A stretch of 64,000 nt of DNA. Source: Glandiceps talaboti. Its lineage: Eukaryota; Hemichordata; Enteropneusta; Spengelidae. The notes under the pieces were generated by a model. It was not told the origin of the DNA. It worked only from the letters and a program-made list of their open reading frames with translations, and searched no databases. Made by a program: the position numbers and the translations under genes. This document shows positions 25,519 to 39,770 of the stretch, one piece after another (the first letter of the stretch is position 1; each line of letters opens with the position of its first letter). The DNA lies in contig NC_135555.1 in assembly GCF_964340395.1 (NCBI RefSeq), positions 3,706,001-3,770,000 on the forward strand, written 5' to 3'.

Positions 25519-28500
25519 ATACAATTATACCTCTTCAAGCATAATTCAGGAAAAAATAATGATGCTTGATAATGTTTGACTCGTATTTTGAGCACGACAG
25601 AAGCAGTGACGTAGACACAGGTTGTTGTGACGTAGAACAACCAGGGACCGTGTATATAATCCATATTCATGTTCAAAGACAATATCTACACTTGTGCATG
25701 ATAGAACTCTAATTATAGTGTATGGTACTGATTTGAACCAGTATACAGACAGACACATGTTCAAACCTAATTAGATCACACCATTTCTGGCCTTGTAATT
25801 TTATGATTTACAGCTGTCAGGACGTATTCAACAAAAATTATGGACATAATTAAACATGTTAAGACAACTGTCGCCTTCCATAATCATCTTTCACACCTAC
25901 ACAGTTAGGCAGTCACTTTGTTAAAGAAATGAAGAAAGGCAGAATGTGTTAAATCATTGAAAAGTCCAACTGTAATATATCTCACATATCTACTGACGTT
26001 TTGTTCAGGGGAATTCAATGAAGTCTGACATTTCAAGGGCTAATTTCCACCAGACACGGTTCTTTTCAAATTATATGTTAACTCTAATAGACACAATATT
26101 TTTGCTATAAACCCTGGTAGTATAACTTGCAAGTACTTTCATAACTCTACCTAGCCATAATTTCGATTAAATTTCACCAAAGTGTTAATCCTCTATTGTG
26201 AGAGTCTCAAACCCTAGAAAAATGCTGATACACAAAAAAGAAGAGAAAACTAACATAGAATTACACATGGGGACATCGAGCATGAAGGCAGAGTACATGC
26301 AACAAAGAACAAAGTAATAAAGAATTTTCTTTGGTAAAGTCTCAATCTCACATTCTTGGTACTAATTTCAATGACAACATTAACTTAAATAGAGTTAATA
26401 AATTTGAAAGAAACAAATACTGACATAAATTTTGGCTGTATTTCACAATAACTTGTCACATGCATGATGTCATTCCACAGCTACAACCAACTTCACTGTG
26501 GCATGTGTAACATTCAGATATTAATCACGACACAAAAGGTGTTGCGGACTGACAAAATTGCCTCAGGGTACTGCTACGTCTTCATTGTATGCCATCAATC
26601 AGAAGGATGTCTAGACACGACACAATTCATAGCACCAAACAATACTCAAAAGGAACGTGTCCCAACCCACTGTTTTGCTTGTCATTAATATTCCACAGAA
26701 AAGTAAAGGCACAAGTCTTTTTAATGATAGGTGGGATTAAAACATATCAATAGAAATGCCATTAATGTGCGAGACATACGCTTTTCAAAAATTGTGAAAT
26801 GAGAATTCTTCAGATATGAAAGTTCAAAGATCTTTTAGCTATTTGTGACTACTAGTTAAAAATATTAAACAAACAACTTTTCAGAAATGAAAGTTTGACA
26901 TACTCTATAGGCTAGCTATCCCTGCACGCTATCCTTACTCAAATAAAGACATACATTTCAATTTTTAACATAATGATGATTTTCAATCCTGTGGACCCCA
27001 CTGCTTCAAATAATGACAATTGTCCTTGATAAGATGAGAATACACTCAGTAAGCAGAGGAAGATCAGAATAGCCTGATCCGGGGTAATTGCCAGTGGTCC
27101 AATTTTTACCCTCTAACGCCCACCAACAAATATGAAACTTTGTTACTTTGGGGTGTAACCTTGTGGGACAATGGGACTTTGTTTTCTATGTTAGGTAACA
27201 ATACTTGCATCACTGTTCTGTCAATGTGAATCTATTAGACAGCTTAATCTAAAAACCAGTATTGGTTATCAGACAACATCGTTATTCACCAATAACTTTG
27301 TTTCCCCTTTGTCCACTTCTCTTACCTGTTTAAATTTGGGCTAATTTGGCTTTACCACCATAATGAGGTACTGCGAGCAAGTCTGTACCTTGCTCCAATG
27401 TCTGATTCTGTCATGTGTGACTGAGCGACTCTCTACAGACTGCCCCAGGCCGAGCTACAACTTCTTTTTTTTTTATTCTGTAAGTCCCAGTTGATTTGGC
27501 ATTTCTACTGGCAAGAAACGCCTGATAGATTAGTTTCTTTGTTATTCCAGTTTTTCATACAGAATAACAGGTAGTATCAATGACCAAATCTAATATGTAC
27601 AACGTGACCAGTGTCTGGAAAGCACTGATGAACATATTTGCCGCAAGTCAATACACACTTTTAAGTTTGGGGCGATGACGCATCCCCTCACCATTGATGT
27701 GTTTAGAGCATCAAGAAATTAACCGTATAGCTATGGCAACAACATGTAGACTGTAAAATATAATTTCCTTTATGCTTAAAATTTATGCACTATTAAAATA
27801 AGTCTAAAAAATAACTTCTAATCATCAGATCAAAATTAGTACCATACCAAAAATTACTTCAACTGGAATAAAACACAAACACTAAAATAGATTGCTAACA
27901 TCACAAGAAAAAAAAAGTCTCACCAAAAAATTAATGCAGTAATCCATTTTTCAAAAAACAGTATCACACATGTGGCAAAATTAAAGCCTTTGGTATGCAT
28001 GAATGAAGAAACCTCCGACAATGTTCTCATGGCAGTGTTGAATTAGATCAGTTGTGACAAATCAATGGCTGCATATTTTGCGGTTATAACATCATAGTTA
28101 ATATGGCCGTCTTGGGCTTAGGTTAATAACAGTATGAATTTGGGGATTACAAACAAAATTGACACTTCACACCTAAAGAAGATAACATCTTTGTTTCAGT
28201 TTCATGTATCAGAGATATTCCCATTGTAAGATGCAGATGGTTACTATCTACAGAATCATAATCCAAAGATTTGGCATTGAAAATCAATCTGCAACTTCAA
28301 AGCATTACTGACAGTCAGATTGTATTTCTGAATCTCATGCCTTTTACATCTTTTTGAGTATATTTGTTGATATTTCATAATAGGCTGGTTTCGTTTAAGA
28401 TTATTTTCCAGCCTGTGTTAATTCAAAGGCCAGTCTGCTATGCAATTTACTTCAACTTACAGATATACTTTTTCACATATAACTTTTTTATCATTTTTTT

Positions 28501-30414
28501 TAGGTCTTAGTTCTGTGAAACGATGACAAGATACAAAATTTTGATTGCTGTAGATTTAAACATTGTTCTTTTTTGTGTCCCCATTTCACTGTACTATTTT
28601 TGACAGACAACGGTTCTCTTTCCAGACACCAATGACAAAACAACGGTTCACTTTCCAGACACCAATGACAAAGAAAATACGGTAAGCAAAAAATGTGTTT
28701 GATTGAAAATGACAAGAATAATTCATCATTCTAGATAACTATATATTCTTAATTTTACCAGACAATCATCACTGATATGAGAAAATATTTCAATTTGAAG
28801 GTGTTCAACTAGTTCCCAAAGATTAATTATTGTACATTTTTGAGCCTGGTATACTGTAATAATGTACAGAAGACATTTTAACAACAACACATTTCATAGT
28901 TTTAATTCTCAGCTAAATAAGCCAAAATTGTCATTACCAAAACTTTTTAGGTTTAATGTATATAATTTAAACAAATATTAAACTGTTGCATTGTTGAGTT
29001 TTTCCATGTAAGAATGTACTTTAACTATAATAAGCACCAACGCCATAATGTAGAACACAGAAACTCCTTGAATATAAGTACAGGCAGCAACTGTCACATT
29101 GTAATTGGGTTGTTTACATTGCTGAAATGATCAGTCAACTGATGAGAACATCCATATTGTCGGCAACAATTTCTGTAGCCTCTGATCACAGGCACAATGT
29201 AATACTAAAAGTGTACTTTCCTTTGACTTGGGCTTGGTTGATACCATCAACAGATTACAAGGCAAAGTAGGAACTAATATCGTCATGGGACACACATAGA
29301 AGGAAAGCCTACGTGACATAACAAGCACATAGTACATGTTGCTGGTAGTATTGATATGCTGTTAGGTCCATATACTGACAATTAGCCAGCACAACAACTT
29401 ATTGTGAACCAGTCACGCCACAAGCTATACCAAGAAGAGTTCAAGGCAAATAGTGAATATGCCTACTTTATAATGTACTCAAGCAATCCTTTATAGTCGA
29501 TAATATTTAAGTCATTTTTCTGTCAACTTATAGAAATTTTAACTGTTAATATGACAATATTTTAAGATCCAAAAACTATTAAACTAGGTATTTCACTTAA
29601 ATTTGTCCATTTTTTCAGGGCAAAGTATCAACTTATTGAATTGTAACTGTTGATATGACAAAATATGAAATCTAAAAACTACTAAATTAAAAATAATCCT
29701 AGTCTATGTGATGTAACATTTTGCCCAATATTTGCAGGAGTTATGTTAATCAGAAATCTGATATGTGACACAAAATTTGTAATCAGTCAGTCTGAGCAAA
29801 GTACACACATAACTGAATTTGAAGATTTTTTTTTTCAATTGGCAATGCATGTCAGGAAATGTACATGAGGAATATGCTAGTGTAACCACTGATTTACAAC
29901 AAAATTGATCAGATAAAAGCATAAAGTTTAACTTTTACATGGATACCTAAATCAATTCATTTTAAAGGGGTTTGGTTGTGGTCAAACATCTGCCAATGCA
30001 ACATTTATTTTATTTTTTCAATTGATACTGTATATTAAAATGTTCTTTGATTCTTCTATTCTATTCAACTACAAGGAAAGGTATTGGATATGTTTATGTT
30101 TACATGAACATCAGTCAATGTGAGAAGGGGGAAAATATTCAAAGATATGAAACCTACTAACTGTAGAGCAAATAATGCACTTGTACTGTTTGCAACAGGT
30201 GGAAATACACTTCATAATTAATACCATACAATTTTATAGGAATGTAAGTCAATTATGAATTATGTTTGGGAACCCTGGTATTAAACTGAGCAGGGAAAAC
30301 AGTATCCTGATTGCCATACCTTGTACCATAACTTTGGTGAGGGGAACACAGCAAAATGTCAGGGAACAAACAAAACACTGATGATACTCTCATCTAGTTA
30401 AAGACTTTACATGA
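25519..30414. other. No gene recognised
   Basis: Apart from the 33-bp duplication and an imperfect ~108-bp duplication (TGTCAACTTATAGAA near 29520; TATCAACTTATTGAA near 29627), no structure or exon was identified. Confidence 0.5.
28608..28673. repeat. 33-bp tandem duplication
   Basis: CAACGGTTCTCTTTCCAGAC begins at 28608 and its near-copy at 28641. Only a couple of bases differ. Confidence 0.85.
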
Positions 30415-31222
30415 GCACCAAAAGTACTGCATGTGTATATTTCTCTGTATTTCTTTCAGACATGATATAAAATGCTAAACAATGTCTGCAATATGCACGA
30501 AATGGTTTAATTTTGATAATCTACTAAGTCAAAGGTCAGTGTTTTACAAGAAAGTGTACATGTGATTATGTGGGGTTAGATACAGTACCTGTCAATGAAT
30601 GGAATCTCTATGGATTAACGTTTTTGAGTTATGCAGCAAATATATTGATTTTTTACTACAAATGTAGCCATCATTCTGCGTAAAAAGAGATGTGAGCACC
30701 AAAAGTAATGCTTACATATATTTATTTTCTTCTATATTACCTGTACACATGATTTGAAAAGAAACTGGCAACATATAAATACTACAAAATGTCTGTGATA
30801 AAAACAAAATGACTTGATTTTTTAATATTTGGCCCAAAACCCTAAAGGTTAAGGTCAGACCAGAGTTCAATATTTTAAAAGAAAGAGTCGACTGCACCTG
30901 CTAATATGGGGTAGACACTTGAACGCAGTCTCTGCGTATTAAAGCTTTTGAGTTATACAGTAAATATTGATTTTTAAAACAAATATGGCCGCCAAATTTG
31001 CAACATCGCAAAAACAAAGTGATATGCACATGTTCCATATATGTCACCTTATGCACCTGCTAATATGGGGTAGACACTTGAACGCAGTCTCTGTGTATTA
31101 AAGCTTTTGAGTTATACAGTAAATATTGATTTTTAAAACAAATATGGCCGCCAATCGGTTAAATTTGCAACATTGCAAAAACAAAGTGATATGCACATGT
31201 TCCATATGATATGTCACCTTTT
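30415..31222. repeat. Nested tandem block: ~277-bp and 159-bp units
   Basis: Two long diverged units open with GAGCACCAAAAGTA at about 30415 and 30692. The end of the second is itself duplicated: GCACCTGCTAATATGGGGTA starts at 30894 and 31053 (159 bp), each copy carrying GAACGCAGTCTCTG, AAATATGGCCGCCAA and GATATGCACATGTTCCATAT. The last copy has a ~15-bp insertion after GCCGCCAA. An older relative of the 159-bp unit sits at 30570-30690. Confidence 0.8.
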
Positions 31223-31330
31223 TGCCAGGTTTGAATGAAATTGAATATTGTTTGTCAGAGAAATGATGTATTACAGATGGCCAGATGGATGAGCCGTTTG
31301 TGAAACTCTAGTCCCCTTCGGGAGACTTAT
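31223..31330 (+). repeat. Element-like tail after the tandem block
   Basis: GCCAGGTTTGAATGAAATTG, then AGATGGCCAGATGGATGAGC and CTCTAGTCCCCTTCGGGAGA with a short internal dyad (TCCCCTTCGGGAGA). It looks like the conserved end of an interspersed element; the family was not identified. Confidence 0.35.
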
Positions 31331-34300
31331 AATAGTTTTTTAATTTATAATAATTTTTAAATTATTCAATAGACTAAAAGAATGTCAAACAGACATAAAG
31401 GCACAAGTGAATCTGTACAAAGATTCTGGCCAGAAAAAATCTCCTGGTCCAAGAAAATATTTATGTCAGAATAGTACATGTACCGAAACTGAAAAAAGTC
31501 ATACCAGCTGATAGGTGTTCATCTAGTCACCATGGCTTTTACGAGTTTAGTAATAAGAAACAAAACACTACATCCTTACCCTTGTTTTAGTTAATAATTG
31601 AGGTCTTTCATCTAGTTTTAGCACCATTTATATCACAATATGCTAATTAATTTACATAACAAATACTAACCTTAGAAAGGTAACTGCTTTTCTTTCTGTT
31701 TAGTTTGATTTACGATGGGGGGGGGGAGACATGTCTGTACAATCCTCATGCCTCAGTGAATTACCATAGATGTAAACTTTTACCTAGTGACCTTACCAGG
31801 TTATCCGACTTAAACCCCCACCCCCACCCCCACCCAAGCCCTTACCAAAATAATGAAGATTACCATATGAACAATGAGATTATAGATAAAGTAAGATTTT
31901 CTTAGACAACTGTTCAAAGACTAAGGTCATTAGTGGTGGGCTAAGTCTCAGAGTTGTAAGATTTTATCTATCCATATTGAGTCTACATATGATACTTTGT
32001 CAAATATTTTTGTGTGTAATTTTCAGAAAGAAAATAAAATATATCAATGAATATTGGTACCATCAATCATGTAATGTGAAGGCAAAGAGGTGGAAAAGCT
32101 GACAAAAAAGTAAAGCTGAGGGTGGTAAGTACATAAAACTTACCTGAGTTCCCCAATCATTTTACCGGGGTTCCCCGACCAAAATTACATTCCAATGTAT
32201 GGGAACTATGCCAGTTTACCATATTTACCCTTGTCTGGGGTTCCAACACCTTAGCCAAACACTGATGTTTGCACAGAAAATTCTGTTTTCTCAAATTGTA
32301 CCATTCACCAAACAGATATGACATAAACAAGTCTATAATACTTCAAGGTCAAAAAATATTAAATATTAATATATGTATTTACATTTATCTCCTTTTTGTT
32401 TATTATTATATTTATTTTAATTTTTTAATATGAGAAAATATCAGCAAAGCGCGTGACAGAAAATTCAAATGGAAGCAAAAAGTGTCTGACACGGAAGCAT
32501 CAGGAGCAATTGGCAACAAAACTCAAGTAAAACTGAGAAAATGACAAATTGTTTACCTAATATGTAATCAAGCTAAAAATAAAAATAGGAGTCTGAAGGA
32601 CACGAAAAACCAACCCAACCCAGCTTATGAAAATAACTAACATCTTTTCATAAATGTCTTCCATGGAAAAGATAATACCCCAGAGCTGTGCCATTTGCTT
32701 CAATCAATAAATTCATCTCATCACAACAGCTAACGACTTTTAAACTTAATTAATTAGTCTGAGTATAGATTATAACACTGTCTGAAACTCTGACCTAGAA
32801 GTGACTGCTCTCATCCAAAATGATTGCAAGATATTTCCTAAATAGGTATTAATGTATTTGCTTTACAGACAAAACCATGGAGACCAAGTACTATTGTGTT
32901 CTCAGATGACCTTGGTGTAAATGGAACAGTATTGTGACTGCCAATGTATTATGTAATCACGATAACATGAGACAGATGGCTCAGTGCATACATATGACCA
33001 GACTCCTTTCTGTCATTCATGGCACAAAGTACCTTCATTTTCTAAAAATCAATTTTGCAAGTTAAGAATCATACATTATGTACAGAATAAAAGTTACATG
33101 GACAATTTTTTTTTTTCATAACTCAAGTCGTCCCATAGTCAAGTTCTAAATTCAAGGACAAAATTAATAGGGTAATCTATATTCGAATAGAAATCTGAAA
33201 AGTGCTCAAGTTGGCATAAACAGAAAGATACTTCCCTTTTATCAGGTTATACTCATTGCACTTTACAATAGGTCAAAAAACTATTGGCTGGTGAAATACA
33301 CAAGGACGAAAATCTGTATTTATTTCCCTCGTTGACACAAGTAAACCCTACATTCCAATGTGTCTTAGTCGGGCTCATAAAGCCTCAAAGAATGGCTCAT
33401 AATCTCCTGATATCGCTCAAGACGTTATTTAAACTCATCATTCTTGTATACAAGGAGAAGCAGGCTATAACACGTTCCCTCTCTGTACCTCTTTTATTTC
33501 TGCGTTATATTTATTTATTTATCTATCTGTCTGACCGACTACCTGTATTGACATACGTGTGTGGGAGTGTCTAGACTAGTGCCAGACAGCTTGTGTCTGG
33601 CCAACTTCTGCTCACATCCAATGACGCAATTTTATCGAAACACATTCATCTAATTCAATTAATCACCCGAATAAGTAACAAATCTGATTGATATTCGACA
33701 TTTTAACTATAACGGTATATATATTTTCTAATTAGTACGAATTTTTACGGGGTCGCATAGCGACAACCCCCCGTTCGTAAATCCTTCGGTCTATTATGCC
33801 GCTGTCTGGGTCAAGTCTGGGGCACACATGTGTGGTAAAAATTCGTCAAATTTGGTCAAAATGAACACATTTGAATTAACACGTTTTATCCCACATATAA
33901 TTTGCACCACGGGTAGTGTTACTGAAAAACTTATCACGGTTGGCGTCGTTCGCAGGTTTGATTAAATTATTAAAACGCCTTTCCAATGCGTCTGCAACTT
34001 GTACTGTCTACTCACTACTGTCTAGCGCAAGTGGCATGCTACGAAGAGCAGTGAGGTATACTAACACTGGAAACACCAAGGAATGTCTGAGAAGAACAGT
34101 AATGAACTTGCATCTGGTCTTACCTTCAGCTTCTGCGACATTTAACAACGAAATCACTGAAAAAGAAAAGGCATACAAGGTTAAACTTCTTGAAACCCGG
34201 AAGTCGCAAATTTGAAAACCGGAAATAGCAGAAAACGTGCGAAAACACATTGCGCTCACCCATTAGACCTATGCATAATAAAGAGTCCGCGAAAAGTTCC

Positions 34301-36531
34301 ATATCTTGGTGACAGAATACTGTATAATTTGGCAAGAACACAGTCACGGCTCGAAAAATGTTTATGCTGTCTGCGGTTTCAAACGTCGCACTGCCATGTT
34401 GAATTACGTACGCATAATAATTTGCGCATGGTCGCTCTCTACCCGAAGATATCCGGAGATTTCCGATCACTAATTGTCCAACGCAGACATTGGGCGGGGC
34501 CGAGTACAGAGGCCTCTCCTTTAGGGCATATTCGACGATAAAGGTGTTTAAAATGTAGAAGTAAATGTACTTAGGTTTACAATAATTAGGATAAAACAGT
34601 TACAGCAATATTATATATGCAAGCGTCGTAAAAAAAAATTGGAAATCTCAGATCATAAAATGCCGTGTGACGGTGTGATTGATATTTCCGTCAACATTGG
34701 TGTAGTGAAAGGAAAACGAAGACCTGTAAGCTTACATATGTACTTGAAATTTCAGATGCTTATCTACAAATGACGAGAAATAACCAGAACGGAAATAGGA
34801 AAACGAGGGAGACACTAGGTACCGAAGATATATCTCACTATTAGATCACATGATTACGTTGTTTCGTTGGTAGCCTATTGTATTCAGGCCAAAAAATCTA
34901 AAGGGTAATTCTTTCTTTTTTAAATACAGGATTGAAGATTTATTGTCACCATCGAAAAGATTTACAAAGAAAATCGAAACTTAGACCAACGATTTTGAAG
35001 ATCACGATTTTCGATCAAAGACAGAAATGGAAATCAAGACAATGAAATTAGTTATGTCCATCTTAGTAAGCTTATGTTTAGGCCTGTAACAAGTTTTATG
35101 GAAATTCACGTTTGTCAACGGGTAATTAGTTTTCTACATTATACTACAGAACTGGAAGATTGAGTGTCCTACAAAAATGAATGAACTCAGACTGCATGAA
35201 TTATTCATTATTTTCATTTAGCCATGTGATTGTAGTGATAATTGGTTACATACTAATATAGTTATACATTCACTCAACTATTAGAAGTATGCGGGTAATA
35301 TAAATGAACCAAGTTGGTCTTCTATACATTCTCCTGTTGGATGGAGTGACACAACTATACTTTGTCATTCTTTCTCAATGCAATTACAGCGTACTATAAA
35401 AACATAAAGTAATTAATTACTAATTTTCACAACCTGCGTGGTCAAAATTTAAGGGGTTTGCAATTCCGATCTGCATTATATGCTCGTTTTCAGACAATAA
35501 TCAAACATATCACACATGGTTCTCCAATAAAATAAGTTATTATTTACTGCCGGCGAAAGGAATTACACATGATGAGGAGCACGTGATCTAAAGCAGTGCT
35601 CACACCGACAGAAGTAGAACTCACATAAACCACAGACAAGTAAGTAGGCTGTCTGTGCATAAACACAATGCCTGTAGGTAATTAGGCTATGACGTTGAAT
35701 TAGGGAGACAGTTTTATTATTAGGGAGGGGGTGACTGCATATATTTATTATTAATTATTGCTGACATTCTTCTTGAACACTATTGATGATGGCAATACCT
35801 TATAAATAATAGACGTGTTGCGATAACAAAGTTCTCAGCACCAATGAGTCATATTTAATATTCTAAATAAAATGTAAAATATCCTCATTAGCACTAATGC
35901 CTTAGTTGATGTCATTAACATTTTGTCCAATTGTATATACCTGTATGTACATTATTATAGAAACAATTGTGCGTAGAACAATTTTCAAATTTTCCATACA
36001 TAAGATGTATAGCATAGTAATCCTGACTTTTGATTATGAACGATTACGGGAATCAGGCAGGGGTAAGTTGATGGTGGTTGTCAGTTTTAAACATTTCAGA
36101 TCCAATCGGCCGAAAGCCTACTTAAAGAATAACATGAAAATATGAAAGTTAAAAATACATTACATAAATTATAATCAATGCAGAAAAGTTCAAAACAGAA
36201 ACAAGTACGTTTACATTCAGCCCTTACTTGGAACGTCTGTTTTACCTATCAAAATCTACGTCATCTTCAAAACGACAGTCTCTTTATTTACAACCTCATT
36301 ATTTTTGGGAGAGTTTAATTTGCAAAACTAAACGAATAGAAATGTCTTATGTGTGTGTTCAGTTTAACAAAGTAGTAAATCTACCTCCTTGGAAGATACA
36401 GAGATCATATAACGAATTCTCAGAATCCAGAACATCATTGCAGGGGCAACGGCCTGTTTTGTATGTGTCTGCTGTGTGTACCTGTGCCGTAAATCATGCA
36501 AATAGTGATATGGATACCAGTGGGATGGACG
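31331..36531. other. No exon recognised; two G/C runs and a palindrome
   Basis: Holds a poly-G run (about 31716-31726), a CCCCCA repeat (31813-31835), and an imperfect palindrome at 33736-33783 (TACGAATTTTTACGGGGTCG against ACCCCCCGTTCGTAA). CpG content rises from about 33.1 kb. Frames at 33916-34541 and 36228-36584 match nothing I know. Confidence 0.45.
33900..34540. promoter_or_regulatory. GC/CpG-rich promoter-like patch
   Basis: Local CpG content is about 5 per 100 bp, with a GC-box-like GGGCGGGG near 34491 and overlapping open frames on both strands (33916-34215 +, 34212-34541 +, 34126-34470 -) that resemble no family I know. It lies near the left edge of the CpG-rich domain and could be the 5' end of a gene reading left into the CpG-poor 1-33 kb. 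No exon was recognised. Confidence 0.3.
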
Positions 36532-36739
36532 CACAGGGGCGTGTAATATTTCATAGATTGTTGTTTTCCAGGTCTACAGACTAAATACAACAACCTTTTG
36601 ATTAATATATATTCCTACATGTAAGGGGAAGAAGAGATTGATACATTTGTAGCAGCAAGATTCGTACGATATTTTCCTAAGAAAACGAATTCTAAGCAAT
36701 AAGAAAACAACAATCTATGAAATATTACACGCCCCTGTG
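36532..36739. mobile_element. hAT-like MITE, 208 bp, intact with 8-bp TSD
   Basis: 37-bp terminal inverted repeats at 36532-36568 and 36703-36739 begin CACAGGGGCGTGTAATATTT and are perfect by eye. They are flanked by the direct 8-mer GATGGACG at 36524-36531 and 36740-36747. An 8-bp target duplication plus CAGGGGCG-type ends is characteristic of the hAT superfamily. The 134-bp interior has no transposase. The + frame at 36228-36584 ends within the element. Confidence 0.85.
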
Positions 36740-38424
36740 GATGGACGTAAGCTGAGATATACCAAAATTATTGGTGCCACAAACAAAAATGCAATGCTCC
36801 ATGTTTATGTGTACTAAATATCCTAACAGAGTCGCTACTTTGTGGACTTGTAATAACTACGCTATTAGTATTAAACTTTTAGCCTGCAAGAGTTGAAAGG
36901 TTCGTTCGTGTTTGTTTCGCATTTGCGTGTTACCATGTTAAATATTCAGACAACGAGTAGCACGTTTAGTATACTATAACATAAAGGAAAAAAACAAATT
37001 AAGTATATAAACTGGCAGCTAGTTTACGGTCCCAGTATTGTTGTCTAGACTTAAGGCAAATTTAGTAAATAGTAATTCACTATCGATGGAGTATATAGAT
37101 TGATCTCTGATCGTGCACTTCATGGGTCTGGGTGAAGGACGACCTTAAGCTTCTTGGCAACACTTGTCTGAGCCCTTGGCCCTGGGTCTGAGGGAAGGAC
37201 ATTTGGTCAGCCACAGTACAAGCCAAATATTAGATGATGTATATTAATAGCTGTCGTTACTATTTATCGTCTAGTGTGCGTATAGCAAAGTTGTAAATCA
37301 TACGTGGGGTCGTCGTTGAATAACATATTCAAAGAGTATAATTTCAAGTGATTTATTTGAATTTGTAAGGACAATCGCGCAGGTCTTGTTCATGCCTGCC
37401 GTTGCTAGGTAGTTCCATAGTCAACTCACACTCCCCACTCGCCAATAACTAAAGGGATGAACTTCCAAGGAAATTGATCGCGCCTAATCAGCAGGGGCTA
37501 GAAATTAATTACAATGATTATATCAAGGCGAGAATAAAAGAGACCGACAGCAATGCCCGACTTACTCAGGATAAAAGACTCTTAATTGCAAAAACGATAA
37601 AAAAGAATATGCTTTATTACACAGTAATTAAATTTCACAAGTCATCTTAGATGTAAACGCTATACATGCAGAATGCTAATAAACTAAGAGAATCAACAGA
37701 AAATCGGAATCAGACAAAACTTTTTTTAAAATCCCTTTTTATGCACGTATGAATGATACCCAATACAGTTACTTAACGAATTAGGTCTTTGAGTAAGTTA
37801 TCATTTGTTTAAAGTTGGTGCTTTGATGTGTCCCCGATGACGCAAAATTTAATGTTATTGCCATCTGTCTGTGTAAAATTATGTTATAAATTATTCAAAC
37901 GTTTTTCCTGTTCACATTTGTCAATTGTTATTACGTCCATTCTGTCCTCCAATGTATGGCATCGATGTATTACACATGCATTACCTCTGATGAGATTGGT
38001 CTGTCGATCTCTATCACCCCCCCCCCTCCGGGTTAGGACTGTTCAGCTTTGGTGCTGAGCTGAGGCCATATAGATTTATCCCATTTCAAACCACGACAAC
38101 TGCGAGATACAACCACTTTATATCAGCATCTCACTGAAAATCTACACCCCATCTTAGATCAAAATCTACAAGTATGCCTATATCCCGAAGCGTGTCACGT
38201 CCCCAATACTGTGACGTCATTTCTGATTTACGTTGCGAGTATGGTATGGCAAGTAAATGAAACGATGAAATGAAAGAAACAAAGAATATGATATCGCCAT
38301 TCTAGACAGGTGTGTCACTGTACTGGTGTAAGATAGTTTGTTTTATGAGTTTTCAAGGCATGGAAATTAAAAAAACCGTATCGGAGTGTGTTACAAATGT
38401 AACAGCAATATTGAACATCTTCAA

Positions 38425-38425
38425 G

Positions 38426-38466
<41 letters not shown>
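38425..38466. repeat. (GTT)n microsatellite, 14 units
   Basis: Uninterrupted GTT trinucleotides. The poly-Leu segment of the 38312-38503 frame comes from it. Confidence 0.97.
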
Positions 38467-39641
38467 AAGTATCCTGTCAATTAGTTCAAATATATGTTCC
38501 TAAAACGATATTTTCAATCGTAACATATGTAATAAAACAAAGAGTTACAAAATTACAAACTACTGTGGTAGAACCCACAGGTGCACCTCGCCCTTTTCAC
38601 ACTTTTGTATAGTAAATAATGATCCAATGTGGAATAATACGAAATCCATGGAAAACCTCACATTGATCTGGGATGGGAATGGTATAGGTTATCGCTGACA
38701 CGACACACATGTTGACTTTCTTCCAATCAACGTTTTTCATGGGATCGACTGCACCATCATGCATCATCATTGTGAGTCTGTGACAGTCAGTAGCAAGCAG
38801 TCTGTTGTTACAAAACAAATTTCATTTGTATACCAGAATTACTGATCACACAAACGACAACCATAGCCTACTAATTGTGAGTGATCCTTCGGTTATTGTC
38901 TTACCCGTCCCATTGATTAATGATGGTAGTACACGTAACATTCAAACTGATATAAATAGTCATCGGCACAGAAAAAGTAATAAATAAAATCGGTCACCTA
39001 GTCTGGTGACCTATTTAGCAAATAGAGTACTTTCTACACATGATATTATTTGATATTACTACGATATATTCCTAGTAGAGTAGTAGTATCAGTCAAAAGT
39101 TAAATCTAGGATTTGCCGACAGGGGAATATAGACTAATATGACCGTATGACATATATACAAAATCGAAACCCTATTTCCGCTGTGAATTTGTGAAACGAA
39201 ACTTATGGCAAACTATTCCTGTCTACGTTCATTGTCTGTGTCATCGATATAGTGTCAGTCACATTGTCAATCACGTGTTCTAGTTTCAGTGACATTAATT
39301 TCTTTGCTTGCATGAATGTACATAAAGACTCACGTAATCTAATACATACAATACATGCAATAGAAATAGTATAATGCTACGTCAATAATATATTGGCTGT
39401 GGTAGCACCTGTTAAAATATATCATCATTAAAAAAATGCAAGTGTGGGAGGGGGGGGGGAATATGTGAACAGTGTTTAAATCATACAAACAGAACATGCT
39501 CTTTTTTTACGTTCCAAGTTCAATACCACGTTAGTTCCTTTTCGACTTTAATAAAGGTCTTCGAATCGGAATCCGATGTCCTAACCCAAGTTAAATAATA
39601 TTTATTTTTGGATTATTTTTTCCTGACCTGTTAAAGTGTTT

Positions 39642-39770
39642 TGTTAGACATACTAGACTTTCTGGAAATATTGTACGCCATGAACAGTATTGAATCATCT
39701 GTGGATAATAATATTTATGTAGTTGTACACATGGCATGGTGCAAGATATCCAATCGAAATTCAGATTTGT
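39642..39770 (+). repeat. Dispersed repeat pair, copy 2
   Basis: Same ordered blocks as 23180-23330: TTTTGTTAGACAT, AATATTGTACGCCA, GTATTGAATCATCTGTGG, TAGTTGTACACATGGCATGG, ATATCCAATC. Same orientation, 16 kb away. Confidence 0.55.

Noticed and set aside
34126-34470. 115-codon minus frame in the CpG-rich patch, candidate first exon
   Set aside because: No recognised motif, overlapped by equally long + frames; kept only as a promoter-like region.
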